This document shows, piece after piece, positions 47,152 through 57,551 of a stretch of 64,000 nt of DNA (positions are counted from its first letter, which is position 1; each line of letters starts with the position of its first letter). The stretch covers positions 62,001 to 126,000 of the forward strand of contig LLCB01000058.1 of NCBI GenBank assembly GCA_001414345.1, in the 5' to 3' direction. The translations under genes were made by a program, and so were the position numbers. Source of the DNA: Hymenoscyphus infarciens. Its lineage: Eukaryota; Ascomycota; Leotiomycetes; Helotiales; Helotiaceae. The notes under the pieces were generated by a model that worked only from the letters and a program-made list of their open reading frames with translations, did not search any database and was not told the DNA's origin.

Positions 47152-50100
47152 ATGTCTCTAGAAGAAAAGCTTGACAAGATACGATCGCCGAAGCTACAGA
47201 GTCAGAAGCAGGCATGTAACCAATCTGGAATTTCTCCATGTTCCTATGCAGAAGAGGGTGGGAATTTTAATGCTAATGAATACCGCAGACCCAGGTAGTT
47301 CTAGCCGCTGTAGGAGAAACCCTCAAAGACCAAAAAACCGAACCCTCCCCAACTGCCTATTTTGCGGCCCTCCTCGCCCTTCTCCGTCAAGCTGTATCTA
47401 CAACTGCTGTCAATAAAGAATTGGCAACTTCAGTCGTTTACCTTCTCGATGTCGTAACACCTTATGCCCCGCAGCCACTCCTCCGCTCGAAATTCTCCCA
47501 AATCCTCATCAATCTCGCCCCAGCCTTGACATATGCCGAAGCAGATGCCCCTCTCCTCCGACCCTCGATTGGCTGCCTCGAATCGCTGCTGATAGCACAG
47601 GACTCGGCAGCATGGGAACTTTCATATACCGAAATTGGGCCCAGACGGGCAATCGCGGGCTTGTTAACTTTGGCAGTGGACCATAGACCTAAGATCAGGA
47701 AGAAGGCTCAAGAAGCCATCGCAAATGTTCTCAAGAACCCCCCACCAAGTCCAGCTTTGGACCACCCCGCCTCCGACATGTGTGCCGAAACTGCACTCAA
47801 GAGTTTGACCGACCTCGCATTCACTTCGAACCAAGCAAAGAAGCAAAAGAAGGCCGGGGCATCAGAAAATGAGCCAGGATTAATACACGCATTACAATTG
47901 ATCAAGACGGTAGCGGCTGCATCAAGAGGTTGGCCTAGCAAGAAAATCGAGGCATTGTGCGAGGTCTTGTTGGCAATCTCAAAATCTAGCAATGAGTACA
48001 TGGCAATGGCAGCTTTCGAGATTTTCGAGATCATTTTCGAGGGAATGGCAAAGGAAACCTCCTCTTCCAAATTACCCAGACTTCTAGAGGTCATCTCAGA
48101 ACTTCGCCCTTCACAAAACGATTCACAGCTTCTACCACCCTGGATTGCCGTCATTTCCAGAGGTTATGATGTTTCAGCACAAATTGATCCCGAGGATACC
48201 TTTTCAAAACTTCCGGAACTGTTCAATATGATTTCTTCGTTCTTGGCCTCTTCGTCCCACAACATTCGGGTTTCTGCCTCAGAGTGTTTAATCTCATTCA
48301 TGGCAAATTGCATTCCAAATTCTGTGCTCTTAGAGCCTTCTATTTACGACGAGAAGGTGCTGGAAAAGTTATCCAAAGCGGCTGTCGAACTTCTGAGTGT
48401 AAAATATCAAGCCGCTTGGATGGAAACATTTAACGTCCTCGGTGCCATGTTCGATGGTCTAAGATGGCGAGCTGACCCAATATTGGTAGACGTTGTGAGG
48501 ACTTTGGGTGAACTACGTGGAAACGATTCATTTACTGGAAAAAAGGAAGCCGACGAAATAATCGGAAAGGCAATTCGTGCCATGGGACCAGAGAGTGTTC
48601 TAAACATTCTACCTCTCAATCTGTCGACGCCAAAACCAGGACAACCTGGTCGAGCTTGGTTGCTTCCTGTGTTGCGCGAATATGTCAGCAATACCAACTT
48701 GGCACATTTCAAATCCGAGTTCGTTCCTTTGAGCGAAATGATGTTCCAGCGCGTTATCGACAATGGGGATGCTGAGAAGACGATGGAAATCAAGATTTTC
48801 GAAACCTTAGTCCAGCAAATTTGGGCACTGTTACCTGGATACTGCGATCTCCCACTTGACCTCACAGAATCTTTCGACCAAACATTCGCGGAATTGACAT
48901 CCAATCTTCTTTACAAACAGGTGGAATTGCGATCTGATGTTTGCAGGGCGCTGCAGGCTTTGGTTGACACAAACAAATCTATTCTCGCAATTGAAGCTGA
49001 AGAGGATCTCGTTTTACAATCCCGAGTATCCAAGGCCCTCGCTCAAAAGAACATTGAACATCTAGGTGGATTTGCGAGTAATATGCTCGCAGTTTTGTTC
49101 AACGTTTACAGTCAGACTTTGCCTCAATACAGGGGGTATATTCTACAGTGCATAAACTCATACCTCAGCATTGCTCCTACCCAGGAGTTAATGGATACAT
49201 TCGAGCGAGTTACAACAATGCTGCAATCGTCTCTTGCGGAGGCTGGAGTTCAAACCCAAGCAGAGAAGCAAAAACAGAAAGAGCAAAATGCTGCAGACAA
49301 GATGCCACCGATGAGCCATACGCTCATGGATTTGGTAATCACCGTTGCCATTTATCTTCCACGAGATAGTTTTAGCACACTTTTCAACATCGCATCCCTC
49401 ATTATCATCATGGACAGTGATCCACAACTCCAAAAGAAGGCATACAAACTTATTCCACGTCTCGCCGAGTCTCCTATGGGACAACAAGCCTTGGCAGAGC
49501 GTAGCAGTGAGCTCCAACAGTTATTGTTGAACAGTTCCGAAAAGGTGTCCGCTCCTGCTAGAAAAGACCGCTTGGCCGCCATTTCGACACTCATTCCATT
49601 TTTGCCAGACGACTCGCTTCATTTTATTCCTTCAATCCTGTCGGAAGTTGTCATTTCATGTAAAGAGGTCAACGAGAAAGCTCGAACTACAGCATTCGAT
49701 CTTCTTATCCTCATGGGAGAAAAGATTGTCTCGGCGCCAGGAACAACAATTGATACTAGCAAAGTGCCCAATATGCCAGATGATGCACCAACCGTGAGCG
49801 CAAGCCTCGTGGAATACTTTACGATGGTCAGTGCTGGTTTGGCAGGAAGTGCATCACATATGGTTTCCGCCTCCATCACAGCTTTAACGCGAATTCTCTA
49901 CCATTTCCGTGCAACCCTGGAAGCAGACACCCTTGCTGAATTGGTCGAGACAATGGACATTTTCCTCACTCACAAGAATCGAGAAATCGTTCGAAGTGTT
50001 TTAGGTTTTGTCAAGGTTTGTGTTATCAGTTTGTCGCAAGACCTGATGCTTCCTCGATTACAGACTCTCATTCCCAACTTGATGGTTTGGAGTCACGAAC

Positions 50101-51017
50101 ACAAGGCTCACTTCAAGGCGAAAGTCAAGCATATCCTGGAACGAATGATCCGAAGGTTTGGTGCTGATACGGTTAACAAGTATTGTCCGGAAGAAGATCG
50201 AAAACTGATTGCCAACATTCGCAAAACAAGAGAACGAAATAAGAGACACAAGGAAGCAGCAAAAGCAGAAGGTGCCGAGGGAAGCGATGAAGAGGGCGGG
50301 GAGGCGACAAATGGGAAGAGAAAGGGCCACTTTGAGAGCGAGTATGACGAAGCTGTCTATGGTAGTGAGGATGAATCCGATGGATCCGATGTCTCTGATA
50401 ACGAAGTTCTGGGAAAGAAAAAGACAAGAGCCGCTAAGAAAACCGGAAATACCTACATCCACGAAGACGAGGACGAACCCCTGGATCTCCTGGACCGAAA
50501 AGCTTTGGCGAATATCTCATCGACTAAACCTCTCAAACAACGTACACCGGCGAGAACAAAGGCGAAGGTCGACTTGGATGGAAAACTTCTGTTTGGAGGG
50601 GATAGTGATGATGATGCTATGGTTCTTGATACCCCTGGAGGAGACGCTGAGGATGAGGGTGGTGTTGGTGCATACGTGAAGGCTATCAAGGGTCGGAACG
50701 CGGTGCAAAGAGGTAGAGGTGGTCGACTAAAGTTCACCAATAAGAGGGATAAGGATGAAGATGATGAGATGGATGTTGATGAGGATGATGTCAAAGCCAT
50801 CAAGAAGAAGACTGGTGGAGACTCGAGGGGTGGCTTCAGAGGTGACTTCAGAGGACGAGGTCGTGGTGGTCCTAGAGGTGGTAGCGGGAAAGGAGGAATT
50901 GCGAGTGGTAGAAGGGGTTTGGGCGAGGATAAGAGACATGGGGAGCGACATGGGGGCTCGGGAGGTAGGGGAGGCGGAAGAGTTATGAAGTCTCCTCGTG
51001 GACGAGGTCGTAGATAA
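47152..51017 (+). CDS. rrp12: Rrp12-like ribosome biogenesis/export factor
   Basis: Exon 1 is 47152-47211 (MSLEEKLDKIRSPKLQSQKQ) and exon 2 is 47289-51017, together 1262 aa, the normal size. It is a HEAT-repeat solenoid (NUC173 family) with a low-complexity C-terminus: an acidic/Lys segment at about 1000-1130 and a Gly-Arg-rich RGG tail (GGFRGDFRGRGRGGPRGG) ending RGRGRR. Rrp12 helps export and mature both ribosomal subunits in nucleus and cytoplasm. The intron joins best as a GC-AG intron (CAG|GCATGT...CGCAG|ACC), which restores TQVVLAAVGETLKDQ. A GT-AG alternative (47216 donor to a GGTAG acceptor) also keeps phase but loses four conserved residues. Confidence 0.92.
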
Positions 51018-51839
51018 AGGTTGTGATAGATTGATGATACCTGTCTGTGTATGAGGTTGCTGTTCATCAAATTTTCTGGTTGAGCTAAAGATGGAGTCAT
51101 TTGGCGTTTATAGTTAGGCGTTAAAATTGATCTTATTACCAGTTTCTCTTCGTACCTTTCAAGGCTTCGTCTCAATTGCCTGAAACATGAGCTTCTATCA
51201 CAGGAATCGTATAGAATGTAGTTTTATTGCCCTAGTCGAGGCTTAAAAAGGTAGATTTAATAAGATTAATTATAGTATGTAAACGTCTGCTAAAGAGAGG
51301 AGAGTACAGAGCACTCTCGTAACTATATACAGGCCCGCCAGGTCACGTGTACCCCACAACAGCTTCGTATGAAATCACTATGAGCTCGTGAGAGTCTATA
51401 TCCCTAGATAGCGTATTTATTCCAGGCCATGCAGACAGAGCACTGCTAAGTGTTCCTAAATAAACTGGTGAATGCGCCGGGGAATATTGGTGTCATGCTA
51501 GGTAGGGATGCACAAAGGGGGCTTAAGCGAATTTGCTTGGGTGTCACTTATCAACAACATCATCAAATGCCCATTTCTTGCATGAAAAACTTGAATTAAA
51601 GCATGTAACACTGTAGTTTTCTTAGAATGAAGGTCTAATTCATGAAATTGTCGTGTGCACAGACCAGAAGAAGTTCTGCGGATTTTTGAGGCTATGGAAT
51701 TCCGGAATCTTCTGCTTCTTGACCTAGACCCACGTACATGAAAATTTCACGCGCTTCTGCGACCATCGTCCTTCGTCCTTCAACAACTTCACAAAAAACC
51801 ACATTTGAACAAGGGAAGCACTACAAACAAGCCATCACA
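51018..51839. other. Intergenic
   Basis: 3' flank of rrp12 and promoter of the small gene at 51840. No gene or notable repeat is seen. Confidence 0.65.
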
Positions 51840-52394
51840 ATGGATCGCAAGGTTAGACATTCCTTTTGTCGTCTCTGCAGCAGATATGCCATATGCGCAA
51901 AAGCTAATGGATTCATTTTTCAGCCCAATAAGTTCACCAAGAAGGGAGCCCCCGCCAGAGCCCCCGCCAGAGCCCCCGCCAGAGCCCCCGCCAGAGCCCC
52001 CGCCGCCAGAGCCCCCGCCGCCAATGCCCAGGTAAGAGCAGATTTCCAAATCCAATCTTGCGGATATGGCTCTAACATTGCAGAACCGCACCAACTCCTC
52101 CGCCGCCAGAGCTGCCTCGTCCGCGCCCACCGTTCCCCTCCCCAGCCTCCAGCTGGACCCCAATACCGAGCTTCGGCTCAGACAAATTTATCGCTACAAC
52201 CGCGACCCAACGCCCCGAGAGCGCGATCTCATCGTCCAGCGCTTGAACTTGGGACCAGGCGGTCTTTTGATCCTTCGTGTAAGTATTAAACACAAGTTTT
52301 CTCATCTCTCGTTTTCTAATTCAGCTCATAGGGGAAGTTTCGGGAGTTTTTCTTGGAGTCGCTTCCCCCGGCCAAGAATTGGCGCCGCTTGTGA
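51840..52394 (+). CDS. Small hypothetical protein with Ala-Pro-Ala-Arg repeat, 125 aa
   Basis: Four exons (51840-51851, 51924-52031, 52084-52278, 52332-52394) join in phase, each intron with a CTAAT or CTAAC branch point and AG. The protein starts MDRKPNKFTKKGAPAR, then carries about five APAR tetrapeptides from a 12-bp DNA repeat, a Ser/Ala linker and a conserved-looking charged region (LRLRQIYRYNRDPTPRERD; RLNLGPGGLLILRGKFREFF) ending NWRRL. The basic N-terminus could be a mitochondrial or nuclear signal; this is only a guess. I recognise no family. Exon 1 is only 12 nt. The last acceptor was chosen for its distance from the branch point (CTCATAG, not TTCAG). Confidence 0.6.
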
Positions 52395-52659
52395 GGAGGG
52401 AGAGGGGAAGAAGGGGAAGAAGGGGAAGAAGTAGCTGCCGTCTCTTGGTGATGTGGAGCCCCAATTCGGGGGAAAATCTGTGGCGTTTCTGGGGGGATTG
52501 AATGAAATACCATTGAGTTTTTAGACTCTCCTTGAAAATTGTTTTGATTTGGCTGAAGAATGTGATGTGATCGCCGGATGTGAACTTGGAAAATGTTTCC
52601 CATCTAGCTCTCGAAAGCGGACTCGGAAAACCCTTCAATTCTGTGGCAAAAATAATAAG

Positions 52660-53005
52660 AACTGGTTTGTTTTATTTCCTCTTAAACTGTTTAGGACATT
52701 CGTATTAAACGAATGTTACTCAGATGAGTACTTAATACTCTATACTTCTAAGCTATACGAGACTTTATTTAACTAACTTTAGTCTCCTAAATTATTTAGA
52801 ATAATTATATTAAACTAAGGTTACTTAGATAAGTACTTAGTACTCTATACTTTTAAATATTCAAGACTTTATTTACTTAACATTAGTTCTCTAAACTATT
52901 AGAATATGAATATTATATAAAGATTACTCGGATAAGTACTTAATACTCTCTATCTTCAAACTATACGAGACTTTAGTTAACTAACTAAAGTTGGCTAACT
53001 ACGTT
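52660..53005. repeat. Degenerate tandem repeat of about 100-110 bp
   Basis: The words GTACTTAATACTCTATACTT, ACGAGACTTTA and TTAACTAACTTTAG recur about every 100 bp, giving three clear copies and an incomplete one. A further diverged copy occurs at about 55040-55160, so this looks like a dispersed, decayed family. Confidence 0.6.
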
Positions 53006-53525
53006 TGAATAAGTTACTTTTATAGTTAAACTTACTAGACTTACAACTTCGTACTAGTATATTTTATCTAATAATTAAATAATTAACTAATTCTATACTG
53101 ATTTCGCTACTCTATTGAACTTTGTAGAATGATTAATTTATCTACTAACTAGTTGTTTCTACTAGTTGGCTTTAGTGCTTTTATGTATTAGGTTATTATC
53201 AAGTGAAGGGAGATAAGGATTCCACTAATTATATAATTAATTAAGAGTTGAATTAAATCGATTTTTTTTTATAATCACGACGGAATAGTTATTTGAAGTG
53301 TGCGTTATATAGTAATATATTTTGGCATACGGCTCTCAAAAGTAGATAAGGAATGCTCTTTATCAATAAATTAGCGCCGACGGCATAGCATCTAGACAAA
53401 AATCCGCGAAACCGCCCACTTTTTCACTAGTTCCGCCGCCTCTTTTATCACTCAATTACTTTAGAAACTTCTTGACCAACGCCTCCTATCTTAGTGAATC
53501 TAATAATAAATCTAGAGAGGTCGCT

Positions 53526-53553
53526 GCTACTAACCTGTTTACAGGTTAGTAGC
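53526..53553. repeat. Perfect 13-bp palindromic hairpin
   Basis: GCTACTAACCTGT at 53526-53538 is followed, after two T's-worth of loop, by its exact reverse complement ending at 53553. In an otherwise decayed AT-rich region an intact stem of this length stands out. It is not followed by a T-run, so a terminator is unlikely. Confidence 0.7.
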
Positions 53554-55601
53554 TAGCTCTAAAAAAAAGAGATTTAGTTCAACTTTAAATTAATCATCTG
53601 ATTAGCTAATGCTATAACTTACTAGACTTTCTTCACTTAAGTATATAAGACTTATACGAACTTACTATATAGATAAACTTAAGCTAATTAGTACTATTTA
53701 TTATATAAGCGCCTTAACTATAATATACTTAGTTTCTATTTAGCCTTTATATATAATTCTATATTCAATTCCTAAATAGGCGCTAAGTGAATAATTGAAG
53801 GATTTCTAAGAGTTAAGTCTATCTCTCTCTTAACAAGCGCTCTCTTTTCACTTATTTGAATTTTTTAGAAGTCTCTATATAACAAGGCCACTTCGCTCTT
53901 ATCCATGGTCGGCATCTGGAAGAGGTTCCATAGAACTTTACATACGAGCTCGAATGTCCCAGAGGGTTTTTAAATTGAATGCATTTGCCCAAAGAAAGCG
54001 TAACTGAATCCAGGGTTCTAGAGTAAGTAAAGGTAGAGAGTAAATAGAAGTCAAACTAGGATGATTTCAAGGCATATTTAGCTTAAAAGAGAGTGAGTCG
54101 GGATAGTATTAGAGGGAAGCAGCAGGTGATAGTAGTAAGGGTAATTGTGAAAGTAGTGGTAGAGCAAGTAGTGTGGTAGAAGCAGTGGGAGTAAGTTTGC
54201 TCGCTTTTAACCTACTAAACTCGCAACATAAAAACCTAACAACGACTAGCTGGAAAAACATAACAAGAGCACGACTAGATACTTAAGACGCCAATTAACG
54301 ATCTACTTGAGTTCTAGACTTTTTTATATTATTTGCATTGAGTTATATATATTGATCATAAAGTAATAGTGCACTTTCAGTGTCCACCCGTGAATTGCTA
54401 TATAGCGCTAGCGCCAAACTATAGCTTTTGCAGTCATATACAAGCCTTTTCGAGTGCTTTTAGATATCCATGGAAACTATCTATGGAAGGGGGATCTATC
54501 CTACATAATTCCATGGACTCTTTGAAAGAACGTGGATTTATCCACTTTATAGCTCTGAATGTGCTATGGAATTCCAGTTGCAGATCACTGCCTCTCATTT
54601 CAATTTTGTTTCTCTTGTACTTAATCACTTCTTTACTACGCTGAATTTTCGATAAGCTTACTAATTCCACTTGTAAGCCTCGCTTTATACTTACGTCCCG
54701 GGAGAAACCTTGTTAGCCGGCCAATATAAGAATCAAGTATAAGCACAATCTTGACAGAGCGGGCAACCGCAAGGAGAAAGGGGAAGCAGAAAAGGAGGTT
54801 GGAGGGGTACTTCAGCTGGGAGATGAGGAGCATAGGTCACTCCAGAAATAGTAGTGAACAAAACAGTTATCCTACAAACTCTAATAAATAGTGACACGAT
54901 TCGTCAACATCCGAATTGGTGAATAAAGCTTACTAGAAGAAGGTTTTGTTTTGCATTTCCTCCGCTTTTTAGGGCAAGTTCTGGTGTAGTTCATTAGATT
55001 CGGCCTGGACATACTCTAAATTAAAACACTATAGTTTGTTAAATAACGTAAGTCTTCTGAATGTCTAAGATATTGATGCCAAAGGAATTTTACTTGAATA
55101 GGTACTTAAAACACTGTACATTTAAAAACATTCGAGACTCAAATTAGCTGATTTAGATAATCTAAATATTTTCATACTAATATGATTTATGTTACTAGAT
55201 ACACTAAACTCAATTGCTCAATTCACTCTTTGCCTTTTGGACGCTCAAGGCCGATCGGGGCCGAGTTTGGAAAATGGAACTATTGCAAATGGTGTCTCAG
55301 CCCGATTTAGAGGCGTAGAGTTGATCTGATGGTTGATTTGGGGTATGAAATCAAAGCTGGCCAAAATTCCATAGATCTGTCTGCATCTTAAAGATTTCAT
55401 ATGTGATTTTGGGCTTTGGATTTGGATTTGGATTTGGGGCTTGACACATGCCGCTGATAGAAACAGCCACCAGGATCAAATGCAAGGAGCCTTGGAGAGA
55501 ATACAGACAAAACCAAATAGTTTATACAACTAAAGCTGGACTTACGTATAGGATTTTTTGAGAAGTAATTTGTGAGACTCCGTGGGAGTCTAAGCTATTC
55601 C

Positions 55602-56478
55602 TTATGACGACTTTGGATCCTTCACATCGATGGACCCTTCCACGCAAAACATACTTCTCCCATCCTGAGTCGTAGCTCCAGCACGAAGCGTATACGTTCC
55701 TATCTTTACATCAGCACATGGAGGTTTCGAATCCCTCACCATCCACATCCTCCATGATTTTTCTCAGATTACATACATCCTCCCAAGATGGGGTCAAGTA
55801 ATATCAAGATACCAGCAGTAAATCCATACCCCCGGTCAAGCGGTATCGGCGGCGAAGTTATAATAGCGTCGCCTTCCTCAATCCAGGGCGGACAACTTCT
55901 ATGTGAACTCTCTGTTCGTTTGGGAAGCGAGATTTCTTGAAAGGCGTTTATGTAGCAAAGGGGATTCTTGTAGAGCTGGACCTGTTCGGAAGAGTGTGGA
56001 GACGCGGGGTAGAAGACGGAGGAGTAGAGAGGGATTGGCCCGGTAATTTCGAGCCAGGGTAAGAGACCGGTGAGGGAGGTGAAGGTGCCGTAGAATACTA
56101 TTACGAGATAGTATCCTCTGGTATTTTTGTTAGCCGTTTTACTTGTTTTGGGAGTTAGTGGTTGAGGTTGCTTGCGATGGTGGATATTTTGATGAAAGTT
56201 TTCCAAAGAATGAGTTGCTCTTTCATCTTTACTTACAAGGTAGGAGTTGTGGGGTCAAAGGCTAGATTGGAGATTTTGTAGACGTCTGTTGAAGGGTCGG
56301 AACAATATGAAGTTGGGTTTTCTCCGTGTACTTTGTGACCTTTTTGGGAGCAGCTTAGACTGGATTGGGGATCATTGAGAACTTGTTGCGAGTTCGCTGG
56401 CGAAGGTGTACAGAAAACAGAAGTGGGGATGATGAGCCAGAGTTGTAGTTGAATAAAGTAAAAAATTATGTTGCGCAA
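55602..56478 (-). CDS. Secreted protein, possibly ML-domain (lipid-recognition) type
   Basis: Exons 56478-56237, 56117-55813 and 55762-55602 (minus) join in phase to 235 aa. An N-terminal signal peptide is clear (about 1-24, IIFYFIQLQLWLIIPTSVFC). Then come HGENPTSYCSDPSTDVYKIS, a hydrophobic strand (YYLVIVFYGTF), CPPWIEEGDAII and GTYTLRAGATTQDGRSMFCV. This order of Cys, Pro and strand motifs resembles fungal ML (MD-2-related lipid-recognition, NPC2-like) proteins, but I am not certain. The exon 2/3 junction (donor GTATCT at 55812, acceptor CTGAG) was chosen by phase and is the weakest point. The C-terminus is VKDPKSS. Confidence 0.55.
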
Positions 56479-57551
56479 TTTTTGGAAAAGAAAGCTGAGA
56501 GAGGGAGTGAGAATTTCCCCTTTCTGCTTAAAGTTTTGAGATGAATCGAGAAGGATGGAATTAAGTCTGGCGCCTCATGGTGGTTTTCGGGTTTCTCGGC
56601 CAGACTGTGTAACCACCCCTGGTCTCCACCGTAATAACTTACCCTTCTTTTCCGTCGACCGCAAATCTCCCAATTCGTGACAATGATCTCCAAAATGAAG
56701 TCACCAGCCACCACCACATCCCAGCTTTATAAGTTACAGCAAGTAAGCTTAGGGCACATCAGGCATTCCCCGAATTTTGCCCAGAAACCATCGTGCATGC
56801 CAAAAGTAGGGATTCAAGCAGGGTGAGCTCTTATTGTAAGCTTTTCTCCACCTATTAACTTTATGCAAGTCCGGAAGCCTAAACCAGGGAAGCTCCTAAT
56901 GCGACGCGGATATTTTTGGGGGTCCCAACACTGCCGCGGTGGCTTAAGCTGAGTGCTGAACTCAGTCTGCATTTGCCGATTTGGTTTTCGCTTCAATTTG
57001 GAGTCCATTCCTTCACCAAGATCCTTCGGCTTTAATGCTTTCGCACATGAATTTCACCGAGGATGAATTCAGACAGAGTGTTCTTGATGAGTATGAAAAT
57101 AGGAGCTTGAGGAGTAAAGTTATATAAAATCCTCGGCTAGCTTTCCCTCTCAATTCCCCTCAAGCCTCGAGTACACAACCACGTTCCTTAATTTTCTTTC
57201 CAGTCTTTCTTTTATTCATTTCCCACTTCTCACAAGTTATGATGTTTACTTTTACTTAGATGTCCTAGACTTTCCGATGCAACTAACTTGTAGAAAGTTA
57301 CTCAGAGGTGATGGATGACGAGAGCAGCCTATTTCCAGGTCTCGCTTACTGTCGAGACGTTATTATTTACTTAGGCTGTTACCAGAATGCTTCTCCATTT
57401 CACTCCCCCACTGACCTGTCTCGTGTCCAGAAGGCGAGGTCATAGCACAACCCACTCATAAAATTTCAAGATCAAGAAGCAAAAACTCCATGCTATATTC
57501 AAACTACCTAGCCATCCAATTTCATAACCCATAAAAACCCATATCCAAATC
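56479..57551. other. Intergenic
   Basis: No gene is supported. A TATAAAA at about 57121 followed by a CT-rich stretch resembles a plus-strand promoter, but the ATG behind it meets a stop after six codons. A 72-codon or longer frame on the minus strand (56466-56717) has no motif. Confidence 0.55.

Larger units (their letters stand above)
52395..55601. other. AT-rich, TpA-rich region without genes
   Basis: Apart from repeats listed separately I see no gene. The 91-codon frame at 54369 has no recognisable motif. Base composition and TpA excess suggest RIP-decayed repeats, especially 52680-53900. Confidence 0.6.

Noticed and set aside
54369..54644. 91-codon frame
   Set aside because: Hydrophobic stretches only, with an antisense frame of the same length, in AT-rich decayed DNA.
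57118..57300. Plus-strand gene start after a TATAAAA and CT-rich leader
   Set aside because: The ATGs that follow (ATGATGTTT...) meet a stop within six codons and no splice joins them to a longer frame.
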